Shown here one piece after another: positions 56,201-63,100 of a stretch of 64,000 nucleotides of DNA (position 1 is the stretch's first letter; the number at the start of each line of letters is the position of its first letter). The notes beneath the pieces are model-generated. The model was not told where the DNA came from. It worked only from the letters and a program-made list of their open reading frames with translations, and did no database searches. Source of the stretch: Aquatica leii (Eukaryota > Arthropoda > Insecta > Coleoptera > Lampyridae); NCBI GenBank assembly GCA_035610365.1, contig CM069436.1, positions 9,228,937 to 9,292,936 of the forward strand, read 5' to 3'. Made by a program: the position numbers and the translations under genes.

Positions 56201-57854
56201 TCCTTTTTACCGGTGCCGCATCCAGTCTCCTGTTCTGGGACAGAACAGTCGTAAAAAGGGGGCAGTGAAACGTTCGAGAAGTTATTCGCAACTTTGAGAG
56301 CCTTCGCGAGGTTTTCTAGAACGTTCACCGAAGGATGCAGAACATACGGGAACGTTTTGTCACAATGTATAAATACTGAACAAACGAATCGTAGGTCAGT
56401 TATTTGTGTAATGCGAAGACGGCAGTGTTAAGAAGATTACTCAAGTGGAAATAAATAAGTGATTAACGCGTGTTATAAATAAATCTACGAAGTACGCGAC
56501 TTTAACCTAAACAAGTGTTATACAAGTGTGTGACTTTATCTTATCTTCGTGTCAGTGATAGCGCTATATATAAATTATACTGTAAGTGTTTTTATTAAAT
56601 ATCTTTAGAATTAATTAGTTCGGTTAGTTTAAACGTGTATATATTTTTAGTATTTTAATAAACTAGTTTTAATAATAAAATTCGTTACAGTATCATTTCC
56701 GTCGCTTTATAATGGAAAAGGGAAAGTTATTTCATAGTTAAGATTGAAATGACAACCTTGTAACGGAAATATTTGCAACCCATAGTTTGTGAAAATACTT
56801 TTTATTAGTTATTCACTAGCACGTAGTAAAAAAATATTAATATAACACAAATCACTTACCATGGATGTACATTTTTCATTTCCATCGGCATCAACCAAGT
56901 CTCCGCCATAATACTTAGGAAGAATCTCCGGTGGTATGTGTTCTCTAAGCACTTTTCGCCATTTACGTGGATCCGACTTAAAAATAGATATTTTTCCTAG
57001 TGTATAATCATTCAAAAATCGTTTTACTACAGTGAAGGCAACCGCAAAAACGGCGGGAGCTAAAAAAACATTAATTATACCGTTTTTGTCATAAATTCGT
57101 TTCTGTTTAAAGGAACAAATACGCTTTCTCTTTACGCTTTTGGGCGCATAAAATTAGAAATTGTTTTATTGCGATTTCAATTACTTTAATTACACGGATG
57201 ACCAATGGTAGAATTTGTAACAGTTTGTGATTTTTGTAAACAACACTGGTATCAGATTAGCACTTACCATTGATTATATAACACGCTTTTAAGATTTCCG
57301 GATAATTTGCTTCGTACATTTGAAGCAAGGCTATTACAACTTCCGCAGCTAAAATTGCCATGATGTATGGTTTATTAATTAGAGTTTAATACAAACCAGG
57401 TCGCCATGCGTAATGTTTTAAATTAAAACCATCCATGTCAAAGATTACGACGATATTGTTAGCACTCGTCGTACGGGCAATTTCCAAATACTGTTCTAAT
57501 ATTTGTATCGTTAGCTTAATCATATCCTGTTTGCTCGAACAATGTAAAATACCAATTATGTCAAGACCAGAAAATGGTACAAAGATCACTAAGAATTATA
57601 TTAAGTCAGACATGTTTTAACAAAATTTTTCTTCTTACCGGGTGACCCATTTTTGTCGCAACCGGTACTTCCGCTTGGATAATAAAGACCCAAAGCTTTT
57701 GGTGGTTCCCAAGTTTTTAACCCATCGTCAACATCCCAAAATAATCTCCATTGTAGCGACTACAACATGATACGTTATTTAAAAACAACAAAAATAATAT
57801 GATCCCATACCGCTCTCAACATTTTTTCAGCTGCTTCCACGTTCCAGCTTCTCG
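44049..57854 (-). CDS. SEC14-like protein (CRAL-TRIO plus GOLD), 5' partial
   Basis: Exons from 5' to 3': 57854-57811, 57759-57639, 57588-57397, 57348-57268, 57059-56860, 44620-44472, 44418-44267, 44209-44049. All junctions are GT-AG and the phases close, giving 1100 nt ending in TAA at 44051-44049. The lipid-binding CRAL-TRIO domain is shown by WEPPKALGLYYPSGSTGCD, IVVIFDMDGFNLKH, EANYPEILKACYIINAP and PPEILPKYYGGDLVDADGN; the GOLD domain by LTLDFIVADAGCALKWDF and VVFDNSYSILRSKKLHY. This is the SEC14L2/supernatant protein factor architecture: cytosolic lipid transfer with membrane or partner binding by GOLD. The N-terminal exon(s) were not recognised. A 12.2-kb intron separates the two domains. 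Confidence 0.93.
44267..44418 (-). CDS. SEC14-like exon (GOLD domain middle)
   Basis: Encodes WDFRTEGHDIRFGITYCSPD and RVASHQVNEVGVIACQAPAT. W.F.te..DI.FGI is characteristic of SEC14L GOLD domains. The + strand open frame over these bases is a shadow. Confidence 0.92.
44472..44620 (-). CDS. SEC14-like exon (start of GOLD domain)
   Basis: Begins IRPGGKIPESYYVNN in phase with the exon ending at 56860, and runs through KKGRKLTLDFIVADAGCALK. G.kiP.sYY is the conserved link between the CRAL-TRIO and GOLD domains. Confidence 0.92.
44880..45395 (+). pseudogene. Tc1-like transposase relic 1
   Basis: The + strand reads YGGLIRLHNDHR, then FFQQDNARSQIARGTIDFRQ, VLPWAPCSPNLNLIAHV, a stop, and LSTLHYSLQTLAQLTHEV. 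QDNARpH and SPDLNPIEH are the second and third catalytic segments of Tc1 transposases; here the D of the latter is N. The N-terminal half and terminal repeats were not found. Confidence 0.8.
45430..46020 (+). pseudogene. Tc1-like transposase relic 2 (different subfamily)
   Basis: The + strand, across several frame changes, reads RVVFSDESRFSL, CNDNFFVERHVNHTVETMV, SCLVFIRGNNNTRRYVNEVV, LLFQQDNARFYISRY and EHVWNIMGRQLRNLV. It retains all three catalytic segments in damaged form. It follows relic 1 directly but is not the same family. No terminal repeats identified. Confidence 0.78.
46021..46440. other. Unassigned AT-rich segment
   Basis: Between the Tc1 relics and the R1-like LINE. Contains two TCTAATAAAG strings about 30 bp apart that could be repeat or LTR debris. 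No gene recognised; the - strand frame here is not supported by any motif. Confidence 0.35.
46455..48400 (-). pseudogene. R1-like ORF2 (endonuclease, RT, C-terminal zinc), broken
   Basis: Near 48340-48270 the - strand reads NVPIIIAGDHNSKLPL (endonuclease), then VTDERGRCVENLV and SSNIDVTLASS. The RT part has VIFIDIPGAFDNVWWPLI; the YADD region is not visible. The tail has DSCLLCGVSDTLPHWIFACH, a CCHC typical of R1-like C-termini. Many stops and deletions. Confidence 0.75.
48690..49798 (-). pseudogene. R1-like ORF1 (gag-like), broken
   Basis: The first part (49798-49334) is Ser- and Lys-rich with a nuclear-localisation-like KRRRKD and a long helix (DILRLTKVISACKTTLSKQS). The part near 48830-48700 reads CGHCAEKHKTKAC and CANCVRFGHKGD, two zinc knuckles. 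Stops separate the parts. Confidence 0.65.
49901..50830. other. Unassigned intron sequence
   Basis: AT-rich sequence between two mobile-element relics. A short + strand run near 50030-50120 (KHYYELEGTPVEIPQLTLEN) looks protein-like but matches no family I know and is followed by a stop. Nothing else recognised. Confidence 0.35.
50880..51890 (-). pseudogene. Mariner-like transposase, broken
   Basis: The - strand reads MSAAIENSAKCEVRGVIRF from about 51881 through an HTH region (YSAAEIHRELCAVYGPDIM), GDETWV, FVHDDARPHTAQRTSKLL and YSPDLALSDF, then AVTGWLPSQAAEFFADGISK. The D,D,D segments of a mariner transposase are thus visible. About 20 residues are missing after SDF, and there is a stop near 51480 and frameshifts. 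Mariner transposases cut and paste by TIR recognition; this copy is dead. TIRs were not resolved. Confidence 0.85.
52124..52149 (+). repeat. Left target duplication and 5' LTR stub
   Basis: GTAT (52124-52127) is followed by TAAAACGTTCGAGAAGTT.., which matches the start of the 3' LTR (TGAAACGTTCGAGAAGTT..) for 22 nt with one G-to-A change. The match stops at 52149 and gag-coding sequence follows. Confidence 0.8.
52150..52535 (+). pseudogene. Gypsy gag C-terminal part with zinc knuckle
   Basis: LQLAIQTFVDGLRDNETQQT and ALTHALEFEAAKQASHRS are typical of the C-terminal part of insect Ty3/gypsy gag. After a TGA at 52445-52447 comes CWNCGEVGHVRRRC, a CCHC knuckle. The N-terminal part of gag is absent because of the deletion ending at 52150. 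Confidence 0.85.
52561..53466 (+). pseudogene. Gypsy protease and protease-RT linker
   Basis: VQLLVDTGATKIIIRPDM is the aspartic protease active site (DTGA). A TGA at 52771-52773 interrupts it; ILGMDVIKKYRFHLD, the family's second conserved segment, follows in the 52828-53103 frame. The linker (53107-53466) with GFKRRTNVVKHKINTGDARP leads into RT; TAA at 53101 and a frame change near 53440 separate the parts. Confidence 0.85.
53436..54650 (+). pseudogene. Gypsy reverse transcriptase and RNase H
   Basis: The RT frame (53436-54197) is open with VIEPSSSPWASPVVLVKKKD, FCVDYKQLN, FSTLDVKSGYWQV, VMPFGLCNAPATFERFM and CLVYLDDLIV (YLDD active site). A TAA at 54195-54197 separates it from RNase H (54267-54650) with FVFDTDASNLAISAVLSQ, KNYCVTRRKLLAVV and LLRTDHAA. 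These copy the element's RNA into DNA; the stop prevents a full polyprotein. Confidence 0.92.
54940..55730 (+). pseudogene. Gypsy integrase, internally deleted
   Basis: The HHCC region is degraded (HDGTSGGYFG has Y for the second His; CRKRTVC lacks one Cys). The core begins PLERVAIDIAGPFPESESGN with the first catalytic Asp, up to VKDFFCRFG at about 55355. Sequence then jumps to the C-terminal region (KLTKRLDEIHEEVRKNTQIA, DDMVWLYN), so the part with the second Asp and the Glu is missing. The integrase would insert the cDNA into the genome. Confidence 0.85.
55735..56260 (+). pseudogene. Accessory ORF: TARG1/OARD1-type macro domain plus CCCH-like zinc finger
   Basis: Lies between integrase and the polypurine tract. 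The first part reads QKDYAIAHCVSEDLDMP, like the TARG1 segment with IAHCISED; after a small deletion and frame change near 55830-55845 the frame is open through GDRRFVFYLVTKKYSRIKSL, KKLAVPKLGCGLDQLNW and NMLEIVFRGTGVQVLV. Both residues I recall as catalytic in human TARG1 (Lys in the YLITKK strand, Asp of GCGLD) are present. Macro domains of this type bind ADP-ribose and remove it from acidic residues. It continues in frame to DCYFYVQRSCRNGKSCRYRP, spaced C-x7-C-x5-C-x3 like a CCCH finger, with Pro in place of His. No standard gypsy gene sits here. Confidence 0.82.
56252..56264 (+). promoter_or_regulatory. Polypurine tract
   Basis: AAAAAGGGGGCAG directly before the TG that starts the 3' LTR; the usual primer site for plus-strand DNA synthesis. 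Confidence 0.75.
56265..56689 (+). repeat. 3' LTR of the gypsy element (425 bp)
   Basis: Begins TGAAACGTTCGAGAAG after the polypurine tract and ends TTCGTTACA before GTAT, giving TG...CA ends. Contains a TATAAATAC box near 56370 and AATAAA signals (for example near 56450 and 56660). Confidence 0.85.
56690..56693. repeat. Right copy of the 4-bp target-site duplication (GTAT)
   Basis: GTAT directly follows the LTR end and equals GTAT at 52124-52127 just before the 5' LTR stub. Four-base duplications are usual for Ty3/gypsy elements. Confidence 0.75.
56860..57059 (-). CDS. SEC14-like exon (end of lipid-binding domain)
   Basis: Encodes APAVFAVAFTVVKRFLNDYT, KISIFKSDPRKWRKVLREHI and PPEILPKYYGGDLVDADGN then EKCTSM. 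It ends in phase 0 before GTAAGT. The L-P..YGG motif closes the SEC14 lipid pocket region. Confidence 0.94.
57268..57348 (-). CDS. SEC14-like exon (NYPE..YIINAP)
   Basis: Encodes AAEVVIALLQMYEANYPEIL and KACYIIN. NYPE...INAP is the best conserved segment of SEC14 domains. The acceptor used is ATTTTAG at 57349-57350; the in-frame ATG just upstream is intronic. Confidence 0.93.
57397..57588 (-). CDS. SEC14-like exon (CRAL-TRIO core)
   Basis: Encodes VIFVPFSGLDIIGILHCSSK, QILEQYLEIARTTSANNIVV and IFDMDGFNLKHYAWRP. The D-x-x-G-x-x-L-K-H string is the central strand and helix of the SEC14 fold. The donor is GTTTGT, weaker than the consensus but fixed by the phase. Confidence 0.92.
57639..57759 (-). 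CDS. SEC14-like exon (WEPP..YYPSG)
   Basis: Encodes SLQWRLFWDVDDGLKTWEPP then KALGLYYPSGSTGCDKNGSP. The WEPP...YYP.G..G.D.DG.P pattern is diagnostic of animal SEC14-like proteins. Donor GTAAGA, acceptor TTGTAG. Confidence 0.92.
57811..57854 (-). CDS. SEC14-like exon (CRAL-TRIO N-terminal helix)
   Basis: 44-base exon between TTTTCAG and GTATGG (- strand), encoding RSWNVEAAEKMLRA, the short helix after the LRxWLxAR motif in SEC14 proteins. It enters with a 2-base partial codon, so a further upstream exon must exist. Confidence 0.8.
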
Positions 57855-58880
57855 CTGAAAAAAAAAATAAATACAAAGTCAAGGTGTTCTGTAATTGTGA
57901 AGACATAATTTTGTTGTGTATTTTGTTATTAACCTTGCTGAAAGGTCATCTGCAGTTATTAATTACATTAATGTGTGCAAAGTATTATATTGCCATGGTA
58001 CATTTACGTTGGTTGCAACATTTTTAAAAACGTATGTACTATTATTTAATAATTTTATAACAACATATGGCCATGAAAGTTTTGTAATTTCGAAAACGTT
58101 TCTAGTACATATTACCATGATGTTACTTAAGGTGTAATAAGATACTCAAGACGTAGATACTTTTCTTCAAAATATTTATCAATGAATCATCTAGAATTTT
58201 GTTATTTTAATATGCATTATGAAATCAGTTTTACCTAATATTAAAACGAATCACATTATACAGGGTAGGCAAATATTGTTCTTAACTGTCATAAATTTTA
58301 ATTTTTCGCTATTGTAAACCGTCTTTGACAGTATTTGCGCACTTGTCAACATAAACGTCAAATTATTTTTGAGAGATTTTGAGACTTTGGGGACCTCTTA
58401 GTCTCTATTCGAGCAATAAAATGTTGTATTCAACTCGTTCCTGTCTAAATTAAACATTTTTTCCTTCGAGAACCAAATGCCCTCTGGGGGAAGAAACATC
58501 GAATTTACACAGCAACTCGTTAAATAAACTACTATTACAAAAGTGGTAATGTTTTTGAAGTTTTACATTTTAATATTCCTTAATAAGGAGAACAAGAAAC
58601 TTGATTTTTTTTAAATGAGCTGTATTACACAATTACATGTTCGAAACTTTTATGGATTGGATACCTCAAATAATGCTAAATGTCATACGAAAATATCATT
58701 TTGATACAAGATTTTGTTTCGCAAAAGCATGTCATAATTTTGTAGAGACTAACTTAAATTTTCTATAACTCCAAAATGGTATTAATATACAGAGTATTCC
58801 ATTAATAAAATTTAGGTATGTATAGTTAAAAATACCTCAACGCCGAATCACATTATTATCCAGCTCAAAAGTTTGTAGTT
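57855..58880. other. Upstream part of the SEC14-like gene (intron), nothing recognised
   Basis: Should be intron upstream of the exon at 57811-57854. TACAGGGTAGGC near 58259 and TACAGAGTATTCC near 58789 resemble the ends of common insect dispersed repeats, but no boundaries could be set. The missing N-terminal SEC14 exon was searched for by eye and not found. Confidence 0.35.
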
Positions 58881-59560
58881 CTAAAAACTTTAGTACACAG
58901 GGCCAAGGTGATCAGTGAACCGAACACGTTAAAGATCGAGCTAGATCACCTAACAAACGCCTTAATAAAAAACGGTTGCAGAAAAGGAGACATATCGAGC
59001 AATTAACAAACACAGTAAAGACAAACCAAAGAAGGAGGAACCCGTGGCAACTTCCTTCCTTCCTTACATAAAAGTCTGCACGGATAAAATAGCCAGGATA
59101 CATACAACAAATAAAATAGCCGCCAATTTCTCAAAATCAAAAGAAACAAAAGCACCATTCGAGGAACCAGGGGTCTACCACATCCCTTGTGCGTGTGGGC
59201 TTGCTTACATAAGACAAACGGGACGCAACAAAACTACCAGATTAAAAAAAACATAAGGCGGGTACAAAGAAACATAACACAAGATCTGCTGTTGCGGAAC
59301 ACTTTTTAGACACCGGTCACACGATCAAATTTGAAGAGGCAACAATGTTGGCTAAATCCCAAAACTTGTAACCTAGACTATACAAGGAAGCCATTGAAAT
59401 CCAGAAGTACGACAATTTTAATAGGGATAATGAAATCGATCTAGCGCCAATATGGAAAAATATGTTCCGGAAAACTAATGAATGGGAACCGTCACGAACC
59501 ATTGACCCGACCGGCGTAATATAAAGGCTAATCAGGATCCTATATATGCAGTTTCAGTTT
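58880..59560 (+). pseudogene. Penelope-like element fragment with GIY-YIG endonuclease domain
   Basis: Starts near VHRAKVISEPNTLKIELDHL (about 58893). Across frame changes it reads FLPYIKVCTDKIARIHTTNK, EEPGVYHIPCACGLAYIRQT and GRNKTTRLK, then AVAEHFLDTGHTIKFEEA and EIQKYDNFNRDNE. VYxIPCxCGxxYIGQTGR is the GIY-YIG hallmark of Penelope-like elements, where it lies C-terminal to the RT. The RT itself is absent. A CGGTCGAAACGTCAGACAT string near 59583 resembles the 3' ends of such elements. Confidence 0.82.
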
Positions 59561-59786
59561 TTTCTGAAGAAGACAGCGACATGACGGTCGAAACGTCAGA
59601 CATTGTAAATTTTTCAGTTTTGTAAGTTTTATAAATTTTGTGAAAAGTGTAAATATGGAACGCGGTTCAAAACCCGAAAATAATTATTTTTTTAAAAATC
59701 ATGGCCGCGAAAGCCTCAAAAATAAAAATAACTTTTGTAAATATTTTTGTCTATCTTGTATGTAGAAAAAAAACTTAGAAAATATA

Positions 59787-60650
59787 AACAGTTGTGTACA
59801 GGGATATTACGATATTTATGGAGAACTCGATAGCTATCTCATAGGTAGACATTTTGAAGTCTTCACTGATCAACGTCGGTGGCCTTTATGTTCGATCAAC
59901 TGCATCTAAACAAAAGTCACGAACGAAAAGATCATGCGTTGTAAACTGGAACTCGCATGTTTCAAGTATGACCAGGGAGCAAAAACGCAACTGCAGACGT
60001 CCTCTCTAGAATATCAGCGGCTACTACCTTTGGAACTGATTTGATGGAGCTGCGTCTGGCTTTTTGTCATTCAGGAATAACCCATGTGGTCCACTGGATC
60101 CGGTCTAAAAACCTGCCTTTCTCGGTGGAAGAAGTAAAGAAAACTATTAGTGCCGGTACAACATGTCTAGAACTGAAGCCGCGCTTTTACAGAAATGAAG
60201 GTACCGTAATCAAAGCCACCGAAACCTTTCAAATTGTTAAATATTAATTTTAAAGACCCATTGCCTTCTATCAACAAAAACCACTTCCTTCTAACTATTA
60301 TAGATGAGTACTCGAGGTATCCCTTTGTCATCATCAGCAGCTTACACAATGTATTTTCACTGTTTGGAAAGTCCACGTACATACACTCTGACAGAGGGTC
60401 TTCATCTATGTCAAATGAATTAAAATCTTACCTAACTTCTCAAGGCATTGCCACTAGTCGTAGTACAGCTTAAAACCTAGTAGGAAATGGTCAAGTGGAG
60501 AGATACAATGACATAATCTGGAAAACTATAAAACTAGCCTTAAAATCGAAAGACTTAAGCATACAGCAATAGGCACTAGCACTTTCAGCTGGCGCTTTAC
60601 TCGATAGGCTCTCTTTTATGCACAGTTACAAATGCCACTTCTCACAAAAG
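59787..60650 (+). pseudogene. Second Ty3/gypsy element: RNase H and integrase fragment
   Basis: The + strand carries a degraded RNase H end near 59850, then VVHWIRSKNLPFSVEEVKKT and LKPRFYRNEGTVIKAT (integrase zinc region), HFLLTIIDEYSRYPFVII (first catalytic Asp), STYIHSDRGSSSMSNELKSY (second Asp) and NGQVERYND (Glu). Frames change several times. Coding similarity stops near 60650, where - strand gag/protease sequence begins. Confidence 0.82.
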
Positions 60651-62302
60651 AATGTTTACCCATGTTGATGATAGATACCTCTTGTATTGCCCCACACGCC
60701 AGGACGTACGCCAGCATCGCCATGGAAAGACGCCCATCGGAGTACCGCTTCGCCGAAGTACTTACATACTCACCTGGTTCGCCATTAAGTACTTCCGCTT
60801 TCGTCAAAACACTCATTCGCGGTGCGCAGATAACATCTTCTGCTAAACCACCGGACGCCAGGGTGGTTTGCCTTCGAGCGTCAATCGCCTAAAAATGTCA
60901 CTAACGTCATCCTGAGTCGTCAGCACCGCCTTGCCGCCTCGCACCACCAGCGTGACGTTAGGACTCTGAATCGCTGGCTGACCTAGCAACAACTTGATTC
61001 GCCCCATGTCAGACTGGCCCATGGCCACACTGCCTCTAAACCCGCATAAGGATATGCCAGCAGCAAAAAAATCCACAGATAGTGCTTAACGCCTCGCCGT
61101 GTGTCCTGCCATAATATTTTGTTCGCTACCAGTGTCAATATATACGCGTACTGCCTCGCCATTGACATACGCCGTCTGTCTAAAAACTGAATCGTTTGGA
61201 GTGATTCATAATCTCACCTGCGTTTGCTCTTCAGTTCGCCTCTTTGAGCAGTTTGCAGCCCAGTAGTCTGTTCCGCCGCAACGCCTGCACCTGTCTACCC
61301 TAGGCTTCGGACAGTCTCGGCTCATGTGATCGCCAAGCTCGTGGCACTTGTAACACCTCACCGTATCTTGTGTTGGTAAGCGTCGTTTGATGCCAGCCAC
61401 ACAAATCTTAGACGCCATGGTTCGAGCCATCGCCGTTGCAGGCGCAGCCATTTCACCCACCTGGTAACTGTCTAGCCCCGCCAGAAAGTTGTGATATAGT
61501 ACCTCCGGCAGGCTAGCACAAACGCCGTGTGCGCTTGCCTGCAACTCCATCGGTAAGCCATCGAAAATACACGAAACGACATTTCCGCCTGAAACGCCAA
61601 CCCTTGCACACAATGCCGGTTTTGAATGGTAATATGCAGTCATCGTCTCAGAATCAGTCTTACGCCTCGACATCATTTCTCTGAGCATGACAGCGAAATC
61701 ACGCCGCCGTGGAAACGCCGCTCCCACTTTTGTTTTCCATTGCTCCCACGACAAGTCATAATTCTCAAGGCGCTGATGCCAAGTTTTGGCAGTTCTCGCT
61801 AGCTTCGCCTGTAATATGGTGCTTCGCTGGTATTCGGACCACCCGTGTATGTCACCCAGTTAATTTTTTTTGGGGCCACCGTTCCATATTACAGTCTAGG
61901 TTCTCCGGATCGAAAGGCTCCACTACGTCCGCGAACAAGAATAATCCTCGTATGTTGCTGCATGGGTCCAGCTCCATGGACTCGCCACACCCACCCGAAC
62001 TCGCCGGTCTAGGTCCAGGCGCTGCACTGATCGCCACTAATGCCGCCTGTTGCTTTGCAGCCGTTATGAGTTGTTCACGCAACCTACTCGCTATTATGGC
62101 CTTTACCATCTCCTGCACCGAAGGCATCGCCATCTGAAGTGCCCGCCGTGGTAAACCTTCGCCATGACGCCGTCGACGCCGAGGACTAGCCTCTTCTCGG
62201 CGGGGACTGTCAATAATACCCCTCAACACCTTGTCACCATACTCATGAATAATGAGCTCTTCTCCTACGTACTGCTTCGCCATTTTCTTCAGTATCGCCA
62301 AT
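60640..62302 (-). pseudogene. Third Ty3/gypsy element, - strand: gag and protease
   Basis: Gag starts MAKQYVGEELIIHEYGDKVL at about 62283, continues with FDPENLDCNMERW and, after a frame change near 61850, SWEQWKTKVGAAFPRRRDFA and two zinc knuckles (CYKCHELGDHMSRDC, CRRCGGTDYWAANC). The protease near 61180-61130 reads NGEAVRVYIDTGSEQNIM. Left of 60840 is the segment that precedes RT in such elements (AKRYSDGRLSMAMLAYV). RT, integrase and LTRs are not seen. GC content is clearly higher than in neighbours. Confidence 0.8.
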
Positions 62303-62599
62303 TTACAATCACTTGTTAAGATTATTACGCAATTACAACGCCGTGTATCGCCCGTTTAAATCACTTGTAAACCGCCGTTTACAAACATCTTTGAAGCAAG
62401 TAGTTTTATCCCACTTCTGATTTGTTAAATAAAACTCATCCAATTTAATAAATCTATTATAATAAGCTACAAGAGCATACACTATTACACCACACCAACA
62501 ATAATTAGTAGTCGCCGCGGCCAGTATTCCTACGCGCATAGATCCATCGAATCTCTGCAAAACCATTCAAACACCCACATCAAACCAAGATTATCACGC
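62303..62599 (-). other. Probable 5' leader of the - strand gypsy fragment
   Basis: Noncoding sequence upstream of the - strand gag. A frame of 77 codons (62566-62333) has no recognisable motif. The junction back into the + strand gypsy element lies somewhere about 62580-62690. Confidence 0.4.
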
Positions 62600-62689
62600 C
62601 ATGCGACGATATCGGCAGACAGGTACCAGATACTTCCATCGGAAGAAACAAAGAACAAGAATAAGAAAACAAAAAAATATGTATTGATA

Positions 62690-63100
62690 TGAACTCTCCA
62701 AATCCTACACTTCCCAATTCTCGTAGAACCAGGCGTCCACCCGAGTATCTAAAAGACTGTATAATTAAATACTAAAAGAGGGAGGGTGAATGTAATATGT
62801 GTAATATGTTTGTTTTAATGAGCGATGCTACTATTACTATTTGTAGTTGGCTACACCAAAATTTGTTTAGTTAATGTCATTCGTTAAACTTAACGTTAGT
62901 CAGTTCAATTAAAGTTAAATTGACTTTTATCTAATAGTATATAACAAGAATACGTTTCAACTGCTCTATCATTTCTTGTGTTTTAATATACTATATTTAA
63001 ATAGAAGCTATAGTAAGATGTGATATTTCTAAATAACGTTTTTTGTTCTCTTTGTTACTCATTATTATTTATGTATTCACTATAAGTAATAATTCGAATT
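62690..63100 (+). mobile_element. End of the + strand gypsy element: pol tail, polypurine tract and putative LTR
   Basis: The + strand near 62700-62770 reads PNSRRTRRPPEYLKDCIIKY and a stop, the usual basic C-terminus of Ty3/gypsy pol. AAAAGAGGGAGGG (62774-62786) would be the polypurine tract and TGAATGTAATATG the LTR start. The LTR end was not found; 63100 is nominal. With 59787-60650 this frames the opposite-strand element. Confidence 0.6.

Larger units (their letters stand above)
52128..56689 (+). mobile_element. Ty3/gypsy LTR retrotransposon with macro-domain accessory ORF, 5' LTR deleted
   Basis: Order on the + strand: 22-nt stub of the 5' LTR, truncated gag, protease, RT, RNase H, integrase, accessory ORF, polypurine tract, complete 3' LTR (56265-56689). 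GTAT flanks the element at 52124-52127 and 56690-56693. The protease-RT-RH-IN order is Ty3/gypsy. All genes carry stops, frameshifts or deletions. It is inserted in the SEC14-like intron in antisense orientation to that gene. Confidence 0.92.

Noticed and set aside
57916..58137. 73-codon + strand frame
   Set aside because: AT-rich, no motif, within the expected intron of the SEC14-like gene.
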